DNA of 64,000 bases from Pseudokordiimonas caeni (GCF_026719705.1 NZ_JAPPRR010000001.1:1837255-1901254), one strand, 5' to 3'; positions 43,252 through 51,874 are shown, numbered from the stretch's first letter. A program made the numbers and translations. The notes: a model not told the origin generated them from the sequence alone.

Positions 43252-44061
43252 ATGACCTTTGAAAACAAACTTGCCGTGGTCACCGGGGCCGCGTCCGGCA
43301 TCGGTCGGGCCCTCGCCATTGACCTTGCGTGGCGGGGTGCGCGCCTTGCCTTGGCGGACATCAACGAAGCTGGGCTCAGGAAGACCTGCAACCTGATGCC
43401 ACAGGACGCTGTGGTGAAACACTATCGGCTCGACGTTACCTCGGCAGACGCAGTGGCTGCGTTCGCCGAGAAGGTGACCGCCGACCAGGGCCCCGCGGAT
43501 TATCTTTTCAACAATGCTGGGGCCACCATATTCGGCACGTGGGAGCATCTGTCGCTTGACGAGATCCGCTGGCAGGTCGATGTCAACCTCTGGAGCGTCA
43601 TCTATGGCGTCAAGGCTTTCCTGCCGGGCATGCTCGCGCGGGGGGAAGGCTGCATAGTCAATGTTTCCAGCATCTTCGGCCTCATCGGCTTTGCCACGCA
43701 AGGGCCTTACTGCGTTTCCAAGTTTGGCGTGCGCGCCATTACGGAAAGTCTTTGGGCAGAACTTGCAGGCACCGGGGTCCGAGCTGTTTCCGTACATCCC
43801 GGCGGTATCCGCACAGGGATAGACCGGGGAGCACGGGTTTCCGCAGTGAATGGCCCGCTCGAGGCAGCCATGACCAGCATGACGAAAAAGCTGCTGGTGA
43901 CACCGCCTGAAGTGTGCGCCCGCCAGATTCTGGACGGCGTTGCCAAGGGGCGCAACCGCATCCTCACGGGCTCGCGCGCGCGCACCATTCACTGGCTCTC
44001 TCGACTTTTCCCCAATTCCTATCCGAAGATACTCACGCGGCTGGGCATATCGCCCAGATAG
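43252..44061 (+). CDS. Short-chain dehydrogenase/reductase
   Basis: A 269-residue classical SDR. The NAD(P) motif is TGAASGIG at about 12-19, the NNAG motif is at about 89, a catalytic Ser is in NVSSIFG, and YCVSK with active-site Tyr and Lys is at about 154. The start can be ATG 43252 or ATG 43237, which overlaps the PhyH stop; the shorter form matches the usual N-terminus MTFENKLAVVTG. The Asp after the second strand (ADINEAG) favours NAD over NADP. It would oxidise the hydroxyl made by the oxygenase upstream, or reduce a ketone, in the same pathway. Ends 18 bases before the next gene. Confidence 0.9.
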   Translation: MTFENKLAVVTGAASGIGRALAIDLAWRGARLALADINEAGLRKTCNLMPQDAVVKHYRLDVTSADAVAAFAEKVTADQGPADYLFNNAGATIFGTWEHLSLDEIRWQVDVNLWSVIYGVKAFLPGMLARGEGCIVNVSSIFGLIGFATQGPYCVSKFGVRAITESLWAELAGTGVRAVSVHPGGIRTGIDRGARVSAVNGPLEAAMTSMTKKLLVTPPEVCARQILDGVAKGRNRILTGSRARTIHWLSRLFPNSYPKILTRLGISPR

Positions 44062-44079
44062 GAAACAGGGGGGAGAAAG

Positions 44080-45132
44080 ATGAAGTCCTGGCTGATCTAT
44101 GGCGCCACCGGATATTCCGGCAGGCTGATCGCGGAAACTGCCGCCAAGGCCGGCATGAAGCCTGTACTTGCCGGGCGCAGTGCGTCCGTCGAGGCAATCG
44201 CATCGGGCCTCGGCCTTGAAGCTCGGATTTTCGATCTCGCCGACACGGCCGCCACACTCAAGGCGCTTTCCGGCATTCATCTGGTGCTTAATTGTGCCGG
44301 TCCGTTTTCTGCAACCGCCGCCCCGATGATAGATGCCTGCCTCCAGGTGAAGGCGCACTATCTGGATATTACGGGCGAGATTGCGGTCTTCGAGCATGCC
44401 CGCAGCCGCGATGCTGACGCTCGAAGCGCCGGGGTCATACTCTGCCCCGGCGTGGGCTTTGATGTTATCCCGACGGATTGTGTTGCCGCCGCGCTCAAGG
44501 CTGCCCTGCCCGATGCGACCGATCTTGCGCTCGGGTTCGACACGGCAAGCGGCCTGAGCCCTGGCACCACGAAAACGATGATCGAAGGCTTGCCCGACGG
44601 GGGCAAGGCCCGCCGGGCGGGCAAGATCCTCACCGTCCCGTCGGCAGCCTTCCGCCGCGTGATCGACTTCGGCTACGGCGCCAAATACGCCATGTCGATC
44701 CCGTGGGGCGATGTGTCGACCGCCTTCCATACGACCGGCATTTCGAACATCACGACCTTCATTGCAAACCCGAAGCCGATAGCCCTGATGATGCGGGCGA
44801 CAAGCGGCCTTGCACGACTGTTCGGGCGACCCGGCATTCAGCGCTGGCTCAAGGGGCTGGTTGACCGCCATGTGAAAGGGCCGGACGAAGAAGCCCGCAA
44901 AAAGCTCCGCACAGCCGTCTGGGGTGAAGCGCGGAATGCAGCCGGCGAAATACGCACTGCCCGGATCGAGACAGCGAACGGCTATCAGCTCACCATCGAC
45001 GGCGCGCTTGCCATGGCAGGCCGAGTGATCGCCGAAACGCCGCAACGCGCCGGATACCAAACACCTGCTGGGCTTTATGGCCCCCGCCTTGTCGAAAGCC
45101 TGCCAGGGTCCGGCAGAATCATTCTCAGCTAG
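44080..45132 (+). CDS. Saccharopine dehydrogenase-like/trans-acting enoyl reductase-family protein
   Basis: A 350-residue Rossmann protein with MKSWLIYGATGYSGRLIAE at the start, a GxGxxG-like nucleotide site, then ITGEIAVFEHA and CPGVGFDVIPTDCVAAAL in the middle. This set matches the saccharopine-dehydrogenase-like family that includes mycobacterial trans-acting enoyl reductase, rather than true lysine enzymes. The C-terminal 120 residues are helical. A GGGGGGAG-rich site precedes ATG 44080. In this operon it may reduce a double bond in an acyl or terpenoid intermediate; the substrate is not known. It starts 18 bases after the SDR stop, so it is likely cotranscribed. Confidence 0.85.
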   Translation: MKSWLIYGATGYSGRLIAETAAKAGMKPVLAGRSASVEAIASGLGLEARIFDLADTAATLKALSGIHLVLNCAGPFSATAAPMIDACLQVKAHYLDITGEIAVFEHARSRDADARSAGVILCPGVGFDVIPTDCVAAALKAALPDATDLALGFDTASGLSPGTTKTMIEGLPDGGKARRAGKILTVPSAAFRRVIDFGYGAKYAMSIPWGDVSTAFHTTGISNITTFIANPKPIALMMRATSGLARLFGRPGIQRWLKGLVDRHVKGPDEEARKKLRTAVWGEARNAAGEIRTARIETANGYQLTIDGALAMAGRVIAETPQRAGYQTPAGLYGPRLVESLPGSGRIILS

Positions 45133-45142
45133 GGAGAAAACC

Positions 45143-45514
45143 ATGTCGAACCCGCAGGCCAGGCTTCTTTTCGGCTCCGGCGCGCTCTTCAATTTCGCTG
45201 CAGGGCTGCCCTTCCTTGTCAATGGAGAGCTGGCCGGACGACTCCTCGGCATGGCGCCAGCGCCCACCTACGGCGTTTTCGAGCGCTTTGTCGGCTTCGC
45301 CATCGTGCTGTTCGGCTGGATGTATTTCATGATCGCCCGCGACCCGGTGACTTACCGGCCCTATATCCTTGCCGGCATTGTCGGCAAGCTTGGCACCGTC
45401 ATCATCGCCTGGGCAGCCCTTCTGGAAGGGCTCACCAACCTGCCTTTCCCGATGCTGGTGCTTGGCGATCTCGTCTATGCCATCCTCTTCTGGCGTTATC
45501 TCAGGACTCACTGA
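45143..45514 (+). CDS. Small four-helix membrane protein of unknown function
   Basis: A 123-residue hydrophobic protein with about four transmembrane helices (starting at roughly residues 10, 45, 73 and 100). ATG 45143 has an AGGGAGA site 5 bases upstream and begins 10 bases after the previous stop; a longer frame to 45077 overlaps that gene. I do not recognise a family with confidence; it resembles small DoxX-like or DUF-type inner-membrane proteins. It closes the plus-strand operon of island A and ends 3 bases before the stop of the convergent operon on the other strand, so no separate terminator space exists between them. Confidence 0.7.
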   Translation: MSNPQARLLFGSGALFNFAAGLPFLVNGELAGRLLGMAPAPTYGVFERFVGFAIVLFGWMYFMIARDPVTYRPYILAGIVGKLGTVIIAWAALLEGLTNLPFPMLVLGDLVYAILFWRYLRTH

Positions 45515-45517
45515 CGT

Positions 45518-46153
45518 TCAAAGGGCATGCAGCCACGCGATCGCAAAGAAGGCAATAAGGGCGAGGCCGGTGCCGAGCGTGCGGAAGTCCGGCACCACGA
45601 TATCGCGTTTCAACGGCACCAGATCGACATGCATCGAAAGAAGCTTGTAAGGCGCAAGCGGCTTGTAGGCCGGGTCTGTGACAAGCTTCAGGAAATGACG
45701 GCGGCTCGGGTAATGCATCACAATCACCCGGTCGTACCGCCCTGCCGCAGGCTCCGTACCCATCACATTGGCTTCCCCTGCCGAACCCGCGAATACAGCG
45801 AAACAACCTCGCTTCAGGGCAATCGGCATGACATGCTTTTCATAATGGGCATTGGCCTTCGCGGGCGTTTCGGCAATGACGGGATCAATGCCCTCGCCCG
45901 GCGTGACCGCATCATGAAAGCGCAGCAGGTTGAGCATATAAATATCGCGCCCGTCATCTGCCGCCATGAAATGGTCGAGCTGCTTCAGAAAGTCAGCCTT
46001 CGCGACCGGATCGACGTCCGGCACCACTCTTTCTGCAAGTGCACGAAACCGCATGATCTCGTCTTCTTTCAACGGGCGGCGCGGCTCCTGCTGGCGGTGG
46101 ATCAGGACTATGACAAGGGCAGTGGCAGCAGCGAGGATCAGGTAAAAGCTCAT
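45518..46153 (-). CDS. Membrane-anchored dimeric alpha/beta-barrel (DUF1330-like) protein
   Basis: A 211-residue protein with one hydrophobic helix at each end (residues 2-17 and 190-208). The middle holds a ferredoxin-like stretch MLNLLRFHD followed by YDRVIVMHYPSRRHFLKLV, which resembles DUF1330/EthD-like dimeric barrels. Such folds often bind small hydrophobic or aromatic ligands, and some act as monooxygenase partners. It is the last gene of a three-gene minus-strand operon with the epoxide-hydrolase-like and zinc-dehydrogenase genes, and starts 10 bases after the former. The function is not known; an accessory role in handling a hydrophobic intermediate at the membrane is an inference. 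Confidence 0.65.
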   Translation of the reverse strand: MSFYLILAAATALVIVLIHRQQEPRRPLKEDEIMRFRALAERVVPDVDPVAKADFLKQLDHFMAADDGRDIYMLNLLRFHDAVTPGEGIDPVIAETPAKANAHYEKHVMPIALKRGCFAVFAGSAGEANVMGTEPAAGRYDRVIVMHYPSRRHFLKLVTDPAYKPLAPYKLLSMHVDLVPLKRDIVVPDFRTLGTGLALIAFFAIAWLHAL

Positions 46154-46163
46154 CGGCTGGGTC

Positions 46164-47006
46164 CTATGCGAGATATTTGATCAGCAAAGCATTGACGGCC
46201 TCGGGCGCGTCAAGCTGAAGCCAGTGATTGGCGCCTTCGATCCGGTCGAAGGTGAAGCCTGCATCCGTATAGTCGGCTGTCGCACGCATCTGGCCTTCGG
46301 TCAGGAAGCGATCTCCTGTCGAATAGATGCCGTGAACAGGCACCGTGGCACGCAGCCATTTGCGGGGCAGGATCAGGCCAAGGTTCGCCCGGTAGTAGTT
46401 GATTCCGGCAAGCAGGCGCCCCGGGCGGGATAGCGTTGCCCGCCAAGCCGGCATCTCTTCCGGGCAGGCTGTCAGCATGCGGAAGAACTTCCAGTTGAAC
46501 GCCTTCATGAGCGCAGCAGCCACCGGCCCGAGCTGCAGGAACAGGATATACCAGCCCTTCAGTTTCTGCCCGAGACCAGCCCCTGCATAAGCAGCTGGAT
46601 GACCGACAGACATGGCGACCAGTCGGTCCACCCGCTCAGGATGGGCGAGCGCGAGCGCCCACGCCTGCACCGCGCCCCAGTCGTGGCCGACCAGCCGTAC
46701 CTTGGCAATGCGGAAGTGATCGAGAATGGTAACCAGATCAGCAGTCAGGCGATCCAGCCCGTATGCGGCAACCCCGCGTGGCATGTCGCTTTCGCCGCAG
46801 CCGCGCGTGTCGGGCACGATCACCCGGTAGCCAGCTGCAACCAGCGCCGGCACCTGATACCGCCACACATGACCGGTATCAGGAAAGCCATGCACAAGCA
46901 GAACATCTGGCCCTTCGCCCGCCACATGTACGCTCAGATGCAGGTCACCGACCGGAACCCTGACGACCTCAGCCCGCATGGCCGGGGTCCACAAGAATCT
47001 TGGCAT
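46164..47006 (-). CDS. Epoxide-hydrolase/haloalkane-dehalogenase-like alpha/beta-hydrolase
   Basis: A 280-residue alpha/beta-hydrolase with HGFPDTGHVWRYQ at 40-52. The nucleophile elbow GHDWGAVQAW at about 108-117 has Asp as nucleophile, which is the mark of epoxide hydrolases, haloalkane dehalogenases and fluoroacetate dehalogenases rather than esterases. The catalytic His is in GANHWLQLD near the end and a second acid is probably in STGDRFLTEG. ATG 47006 has GGAGA 5 bases upstream and overlaps the dehydrogenase end by 38 bases; ATG 46979 is a weaker alternative. A hydrolytic ring-opening step in the island A pathway fits oxygenases on the convergent operon. Confidence 0.87.
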   Translation of the reverse strand: MPRFLWTPAMRAEVVRVPVGDLHLSVHVAGEGPDVLLVHGFPDTGHVWRYQVPALVAAGYRVIVPDTRGCGESDMPRGVAAYGLDRLTADLVTILDHFRIAKVRLVGHDWGAVQAWALALAHPERVDRLVAMSVGHPAAYAGAGLGQKLKGWYILFLQLGPVAAALMKAFNWKFFRMLTACPEEMPAWRATLSRPGRLLAGINYYRANLGLILPRKWLRATVPVHGIYSTGDRFLTEGQMRATADYTDAGFTFDRIEGANHWLQLDAPEAVNALLIKYLA

Positions 47007-48117
47007 GTTTCTCCGGGTCCTTCAGCGCGTCAAACGCGCCGGCGACGCCGTCAAGTCCCACCGTACCGGTGACGAGCGGTGAAGGATCGAGCCGACCAAC
47101 GGCGATCATATGGAGCACGTCACGGAATTCGACCGGCGAATAGCCGAGCACAAAGCGGAGGTCGATTTCCTTGTGGATGCCCATCGAAGGCTCGATCGTG
47201 TCGCTTTGCATGCAGACTCCGACCACAATGATCCGCGAGAAGAGAGGCGCACCCTCGATGATCGAATTCAACACGCCCGGCACGCCGACGCATTCGAAGA
47301 TCACCGGCCGCTTGGGTGCGGCGCCCAATGCTTCAGCGATCCGCCAGACATGCCACCATGGCAATGGCAGCTTGCCGAGCACTTCTCGCGTGTCGAATGC
47401 AAGCTCGAACAGGCCCTGCAATTCGCCGACAAACCCGTAGGAACGCCAGTCCGCATAGGGGGATCCTTGCGCAGGATCGATCACGATATCGGCGCCGCAG
47501 GCCTCGGCCAATTTGCGCCGGCCGGGCGAGAAATCGCTGGCGATGACCGTCTTCACACCGCGCGCCTTGAGGCCGCATATCACGGCGAGCCCGATGGGGC
47601 CGCAACCGACGACAATCGCCACATCCTTCGCCTTGATCTCCGAACGGCGAATGGCGTGCCAGCCTACCGCCATCGGTTCGGTCAGCGCCGCCAGATCGGC
47701 AGAAAGGCCGTTCGGCACAGGGAACGCCAGCGAGGCGTCAACACATAAGCGTTCGGCATAGGCACCGTTCGTGCGCGGCGAAAAACCAATCATGTCAATT
47801 TCTGCCCCGTGCCGCATCACCGGCATGGCGACGACCCGTGTACCGGCACGAAAACCGCGCGATACGCCACCCCCGGCTTCCAGCACCTCACCGCAGAATT
47901 CATGACCGAACACGACCCGGTCATCCGGTCGCATGAAATTGTTGTAGCCTGCCCGCCGCACCAGATCTGCCCAGTGACCGCAATCCTGCCGCGCGTGCAG
48001 ATCGGACCCGCAAATGCCGCAGCGCTCGACCCGGAGCAGAAGTTGCCCCTGCTGTGGCACAGGATCGGCCATGGTCTCGACCGTCAATTTCCCGTTCTGG
48101 CAAACAACCGCCTTCAT
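46969..48117 (-). CDS. Zinc-type alcohol dehydrogenase (MDR family)
   Basis: A 382-residue MDR dehydrogenase. Catalytic zinc ligands lie in CGICGSDLH near 35 and VFGHEFCGEV near 71. The nucleotide fold VGCGPIGLAVICGLKARG is near 172, followed by SDFSPGRR. The usual four-Cys structural-zinc loop after GTRVV is absent (VAMPVMRHGAEIDMIGFS), so this is a one-zinc type. ATG 48117 is chosen with a GGGGAG site 7 bases upstream; the frame is open to 48180 into the operator. It is the first gene of the minus-strand operon behind operator site 4 and oxidises or reduces an alcohol/carbonyl intermediate. Confidence 0.9.
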   Translation of the reverse strand: MKAVVCQNGKLTVETMADPVPQQGQLLLRVERCGICGSDLHARQDCGHWADLVRRAGYNNFMRPDDRVVFGHEFCGEVLEAGGGVSRGFRAGTRVVAMPVMRHGAEIDMIGFSPRTNGAYAERLCVDASLAFPVPNGLSADLAALTEPMAVGWHAIRRSEIKAKDVAIVVGCGPIGLAVICGLKARGVKTVIASDFSPGRRKLAEACGADIVIDPAQGSPYADWRSYGFVGELQGLFELAFDTREVLGKLPLPWWHVWRIAEALGAAPKRPVIFECVGVPGVLNSIIEGAPLFSRIIVVGVCMQSDTIEPSMGIHKEIDLRFVLGYSPVEFRDVLHMIAVGRLDPSPLVTGTVGLDGVAGAFDALKDPEKHAKILVDPGHAG

Positions 48118-48440
48118 ACCCACTCTCCCCATCAGGCAGGGTCTGAGGATAATCGCTGCAGCACCGAAAGCATTTGCCATTTGGGGTCACGCTTTTGACT
48201 GGCGGGGACAGGTTGGCCCAGAAGCGCGTTATGATGTAAAGAGCGCCAAGGCCTTATCGAAATGCTCGCGTCATGTCCGGCGGCCCGACCTCAACAGGTT
48301 CCTGCCTCGTCCTCTATGTAGAAACTACCTGTTTCTGGACCAAGCTGATACTATCGATCCGGAAGGCGCCAGACATGCTCGAGTCTTCGAGTTTGTAAAA
48401 ACTCAAAAATTATCAAATAAAATCAATAACTTAAAGTCAT
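48118..48440. other. Right end of island A (operator and A/T-rich att flank)
   Basis: This 323-base gap contains operator site 4 (48175-48211) and, near its right end, the A/T-rich part of the tRNA-adjacent repeat. No gene-like frame with family resemblance is present on either strand. An integrase gene, which an active island usually carries beside the tRNA, is missing. Confidence 0.6.
48175..48211 (+). promoter_or_regulatory. AraC-type direct-repeat operator, site 4 (dehydrogenase operon)
   Basis: Half-sites TGCCATTTGGGGTCAC and TGACTGGCGGGGACAG have a 5-base spacer. It is 57 bases upstream of the dehydrogenase start, in the same orientation relative to the gene as the other three copies. 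Confidence 0.78.
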
Positions 48441-48456
48441 TGGTGCCCGCTGCCGG
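48416..48456 (-). repeat. tRNA-Leu 3'-end repeat, copy 3 (att-like, intact tRNA side)
   Basis: The 41-base segment overlapping the tRNA-Leu 3' end that matches copies 1 and 2 with a single base change. It includes CCA and 13 more tRNA bases plus 25 A/T-rich bases to the left. It would be the proximal attachment site of island A, where the tRNA gene is kept intact. Confidence 0.78.
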
Positions 48457-48527
48457 AATCGAACCGGCACGATGTTGCCATCGAGAGATTTTAAGTCTCT
48501 TGCGTCTACCAGTTTCGCCAAGCGGGC
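48441..48527 (-). tRNA. tRNA-Leu (anticodon UAA)
   Basis: An 87-base tRNA with encoded CCA, read on the minus strand. The acceptor stem is GCCCGCT with AGCGGGC, the D-arm has GGTAGACGC, the anticodon stem AGAGA/TCTCT encloses CTTAAAA with anticodon TAA, there is a long variable arm, and the T-arm GTTCGATTC is flanked by GCCGG/CCGGC. The long variable arm and the discriminator A mark it as tRNA-Leu. Its 3' end faces island A, and partial copies of that end at 11852 and 32319 mark insertions. A long open frame on the opposite strand at 48472 is a shadow. Confidence 0.95.
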
Positions 48528-48693
48528 CCGTGGGTGGCAGATCGGTATCTCGCGTTATAGGGGCGGGATGCGCTTGCCGCAAACGTCAATTTATCTAAAC
48601 CGCTGCCTGCACTTCTTTTGGGTTGCCTTGAGCCCCGTGCGAGGCCAAACTCGGCGCGATTTTCGAAGCCTTTTCAAGAAAGAAGCCCTCCCC

Positions 48694-49554
48694 GTGACCC
48701 GCGCCTATATCCTCACCCTTTCCTGCCCCGACCAGCCCGGCCTCGTGGCCGAGATTTCAGGCGTGCTGGCAGAGTGCGGTTGCACCATCACATCAAGCCA
48801 CCAGTTTGGTGACGAGATTTCGGGCCGCTTCTTCATGCGCATAGCCTTCGCACCCCTCAAGGACGAGGTGACGGAAGATGGCCTGCGCGCCACCATCGCG
48901 CCGCACGCCGAAAAGTTCGGCATGGACTGGGCGTTGCATGACGCGAAAAAGCCGGCACGGGTGCTGATCCTCGTGTCGCGGTTCGATCACTGCCTGATGG
49001 ATCTCCTCTATCGTCGCAAGCGGGGCGACCTTTTTATGGATGTGCCGGCCGTGGTGTCGAACCATATGGATGCCTACCAGCTGACGGCGAGCTATAATGT
49101 GCCGTTCATCCATATGCCCGTGACGAAGGAAACGAAGGCCGCGCAGGAGGAGAAGCTTCTGGCGCTGGTGGAGGACGAGAAGATCGACCTCATCGTCCTT
49201 GCCCGTTACATGCAGGTGCTGTCGGATGACACCTGCCGCAAGCTGGCCGGCCGGGTGATCAATATCCACCACAGCTTCCTGCCGAGCTTCAAGGGCGCCA
49301 AGCCCTATCATCAGGCCTACGACAAGGGCGTGAAGATCATCGGCGCCACCGCGCATTATGTGACGGCGGACCTCGATGAAGGCCCGATCATCGAACAGAA
49401 TGTGGCGCGCGTCAGCCATTCGCTGACGCCCGATGATCTCGTCTCGGTCGGCCGCGACGTCGAGCGGGTCACGCTCGCCGAAGCCGTGAAGCTGCACCTG
49501 CAGCACCGCGTGCTCCTGAATGGCAAACGCACGGTGATTTTCCGCGATCAGTAA
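48694..49554 (+). CDS. purU: Formyltetrahydrofolate deformylase
   Basis: A 286-residue PurU. An N-terminal ACT domain (residues 3-80, AYILTLSCPDQPGLVAEISG) is followed by a formyltransferase-like hydrolase domain with INIHHSFLPSFKGAKPYHQA near 195-215 and GATAHYVTADLDEGPI near 230. The Asn, His and Asp of these motifs are catalytic. It releases formate from 10-formyl-tetrahydrofolate to balance one-carbon units. GTG 48694 is chosen because the ACT domain begins right after it; the frame runs upstream to 48472 across the tRNA. It is the first core gene right of tRNA-Leu, so it marks the return to ordinary chromosome. Confidence 0.95.
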   Translation: MTRAYILTLSCPDQPGLVAEISGVLAECGCTITSSHQFGDEISGRFFMRIAFAPLKDEVTEDGLRATIAPHAEKFGMDWALHDAKKPARVLILVSRFDHCLMDLLYRRKRGDLFMDVPAVVSNHMDAYQLTASYNVPFIHMPVTKETKAAQEEKLLALVEDEKIDLIVLARYMQVLSDDTCRKLAGRVINIHHSFLPSFKGAKPYHQAYDKGVKIIGATAHYVTADLDEGPIIEQNVARVSHSLTPDDLVSVGRDVERVTLAEAVKLHLQHRVLLNGKRTVIFRDQ

Positions 49555-49561
49555 GGTGTGC

Positions 49562-49581
49562 GGCGAGGTCATTGCCTCGCC
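49562..49581. terminator. Hairpin between convergent purU and PAS gene
   Basis: A 7-base stem (GGCGAGG pairing with CCTCGCC) with a 6-base loop sits 8 bases after the purU stop, before the convergent PAS gene. There is no T-run, so function as a bidirectional terminator is only possible. Confidence 0.4.
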
Positions 49582-49599
49582 CGCCTTGGCCCACAAGCC

Positions 49600-50187
49600 T
49601 CAGGGCATGAACGTGCGGCGCGTCTGTCGGGTGATGTCCCGGATTTCGCACAGCATGAAGCGCGGCTCACCGCTGCCATCCAGGAAGGGCAGGAACAGGG
49701 CTTCCACATAAACCGCCGAACCATCGCGGATAAAAAGCGGGCCGGCCACGCGCATCGGCTTTGCCTTTTCCACCACATAATTATGGATGATGGTCGATTC
49801 CCGGATGCGGTTCGGGTATGGCCCGTCCGCCATCGTGCCGCCGCTTGCTTCCCAGCCGTAAAGCTCGGCCAATGCCGAGCCGAACACACGGATATAATAG
49901 TTTTCCGCCCCCAGGCTGCGCGGGTCGGTGATATCGCCGCCCTGGATTTCCATCCACATCAGATGCAGCAGATGATCCTTCAGCCTGGCCGGGCTCATGG
50001 CTGTGCGCGGCGGCAAACCGCCTGCTTCCGCACAGGCTTCTTCATACTGCGCCAGCAATTTCAGAAGGCTTGGATGCTCCAGCCCGATCTGCATCGCATC
50101 CACATCCATTCGGATCTGGTCGTCATCGGCAATCTCGGGCTTGTCGTTGATACGCGCCCGTTCCTCGCCATAAGCTCTTTCAGTCAT
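49600..50187 (-). CDS. PAS_5-type sensory protein
   Basis: A 195-residue protein made almost entirely of one PAS_5-type fold, with LPPRTAMSPARLKDHLLHLMWME near 60 and RVFGSALAELYGWEASG near 100. It ends in FLDGSGEPRFMLCEIRDIT. No output domain is present, so it probably works through a partner protein. ATG 50187 has AAGGA 5 bases upstream; the frame also allows 50205. A paralogue follows 75 bases upstream on the same strand, suggesting a tandem duplication. In alphaproteobacteria such stand-alone PAS_5 proteins are common, and their signals are mostly unknown. Confidence 0.8.
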   Translation of the reverse strand: MTERAYGEERARINDKPEIADDDQIRMDVDAMQIGLEHPSLLKLLAQYEEACAEAGGLPPRTAMSPARLKDHLLHLMWMEIQGGDITDPRSLGAENYYIRVFGSALAELYGWEASGGTMADGPYPNRIRESTIIHNYVVEKAKPMRVAGPLFIRDGSAVYVEALFLPFLDGSGEPRFMLCEIRDITRQTRRTFMP

Positions 50188-50262
50188 GCAATCCTTGTTC
50201 CCCATCGGCCACAGCGCGGCCCGTTCCCCTGCGGGCAGCGATAACCAACGGCGTCTCTCTCG

Positions 50263-50826
50263 TCAATGTGTTACGTCGTGGGCTTCGCCCAACAGGAAGC
50301 GCGGACGACCTTCGTCGTCAGCAAAGGGCATCAAGAGCGCCTCCAGATACATGGGCATGGTGTCACGCACCAGGAACGGTCCCTTCACCCGGATCACATC
50401 GCGCATCTCGGCCGCGACCTTGACGCCAAGCACGGCAAGTTCCTTCGATTTTTCAAACGGGGCATCGGCAAGTGACCTGCCGGTCATTTCCATGCCAACC
50501 ATTTCCGCGAGCTGCGACCCGAAAACCCGGAAGCGCAGATCGCCGGGCCGGATGCTTTCCGGCTTCGACAGATCGTCGGTCAGGATTTCCATCCAGAAAA
50601 TATAGGGCAAGTGTGCCTTCATCGCGGCCGGGCGCATGGCGGACCTGTGCGGCATGCCGCCCTGTTCTCCCTGCAATGCCCGATAATGCGCGAGAATCGC
50701 CTGTAGCGAGGAATGACGTGGTGACACCGGCCGGGTTTCCAGCACGTTGCGGAACCACAGAAGCGCATTCTGCTCGTCAATGTCGGATAACCGCGCGCGC
50801 TCTGCTTCGTAAGCCATCAAATCCAT
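50263..50826 (-). CDS. PAS_5-type sensory protein (paralogue)
   Basis: A 187-residue paralogue of the gene at 49600. The same blocks recur in the same order: MPHRSAMRPAAMKAHLPYIFWMEI, RVFGSQLAEMVGMEMTGRSL and FADDEGRPRFLLGEAHDVT. Outside these blocks the two differ strongly, so the duplication is old. It has no output domain. ATG 50826 or ATG 50817 may be the start. The 294 bases upstream to the CinA-like gene hold no recognisable gene or RNA. Confidence 0.8.
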   Translation of the reverse strand: MDLMAYEAERARLSDIDEQNALLWFRNVLETRPVSPRHSSLQAILAHYRALQGEQGGMPHRSAMRPAAMKAHLPYIFWMEILTDDLSKPESIRPGDLRFRVFGSQLAEMVGMEMTGRSLADAPFEKSKELAVLGVKVAAEMRDVIRVKGPFLVRDTMPMYLEALLMPFADDEGRPRFLLGEAHDVTH

Positions 50827-51120
50827 ACCAATGCCTCAAAACAATTAGGACCGGTTGCCCGCCCTGTCCTTCACTGCCTGATGCCGGCGCCTTGTGGCTG
50901 TCTCAGCTGACAAGAATGCTATGGGCCGTTCTCCGGCTCAGCAAGCCGGATTTATCGTTAACGTGTGACAATCTGACATTCGCTTTGGGTTAAATGACTT
51001 ACGAGATCAAAAGTCAGCGCCGCTGACACAAGGCAAGCTCGAGTCCTGCCCCCCAGGCATCAGGATCTGAAGATGAAAGAGATTCGCAGTCGCCTATAAC
51101 GTCGGTTTAGGCAACCGGGG

Positions 51121-51870
51121 TCAGGCGGTGACTTCCTCGAACCGCAGCCCTTGCCCCTCGCAGTAAGAGATGAGGGCCGCGATCACCGCGTCGATCTGCA
51201 CCGCATCCGGCCCACGTGCCACAATCTGGGCACCGCCACCGGTGTTTGAGAAGAAGGGATAGCTGCCGATCGACACCGCCGGATGGGCCTCCTGGATGCG
51301 CGACAGGGGATCGGCAAGCGCGCTTTCCGCCGTGAAGATCGTCACCGTGCGGCTGATGATCTTGTGGCCGCCCTTCAGGCGCGGGCGGATGCCTTCGAGC
51401 ATCGCCTGCATGATCAGCGGCACACCGGCCATCACGAACACATTGCCAATCTGGAAGCCCGGCGCGATGGAGACGGGATTGTCGATGAGCGTGGCGCCTT
51501 CCGGCACGCGGGTCATGCGCTGGCGGGCTTCGGTGAATTTCTCGGCGCCGTAATGGGCAAGCAACCGGGCATAGGCCTCAGGATGCTTGATCACCGGCAG
51601 GCCGAAGGCCGCTGCCACACTTTCTGCCGTGATATCGTCGTGCGTCGGCCCGATGCCGCCCGTGGTGAAGACATAGTCGAACCGGGCCCGCAGCGCATTC
51701 ACCGCCGCCACGATATCTGCCGTCACATCGGAAACGACCCGCACCTCGCCAAGCTGGATGCCGATCTCGTTCAGCCACTTGGCAAGATAGGCAAGATTGC
51801 TGTCCTGCGTGCGGCCGGAAAGGATTTCATCCCCGATGATGACAAGGGCGGCAAGGACCTGCTGGCTCAT
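51121..51870 (-). CDS. CinA/MoaB-type molybdopterin-binding-domain protein
   Basis: A 249-residue protein of the competence/damage-inducible CinA N-terminal (MoaB/Mog-like) family. It begins with LAALVIIGDEILSGRTQDSN and has the diagnostic FTTGGIGPTHDDITAES near 67-83. The C-terminal amidase domain of full CinA is absent, as in many alphaproteobacterial homologues. Proposed roles include pyrophosphate-type hydrolysis of damaged nucleotides such as ADP-ribose; molybdopterin binding is inherited from the name only. It begins 4 bases after the degenerate GGDEF gene stop, so both are probably one transcript. Confidence 0.9.
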   Translation of the reverse strand: MSQQVLAALVIIGDEILSGRTQDSNLAYLAKWLNEIGIQLGEVRVVSDVTADIVAAVNALRARFDYVFTTGGIGPTHDDITAESVAAAFGLPVIKHPEAYARLLAHYGAEKFTEARQRMTRVPEGATLIDNPVSIAPGFQIGNVFVMAGVPLIMQAMLEGIRPRLKGGHKIISRTVTIFTAESALADPLSRIQEAHPAVSIGSYPFFSNTGGGAQIVARGPDAVQIDAVIAALISYCEGQGLRFEEVTA

Positions 51871-51874
51871 ATAT

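Noticed and set aside
43111-45267. Open frame of 718 codons on the minus strand across the PhyH, SDR and enoyl-reductase genes
   Set aside because: It crosses three well-supported genes on the other strand, has no family motif and no ribosome site.
48472-48693. Upstream extension of purU across the tRNA-Leu gene
   Set aside because: The frame is open but covers the tRNA antisense; the ACT domain begins right after GTG 48694.
50827-51120. Possible small RNA or gene in the 294-base gap before the CinA-like gene
   Set aside because: No convincing start, hairpin with T-run, or family resemblance was found by eye.
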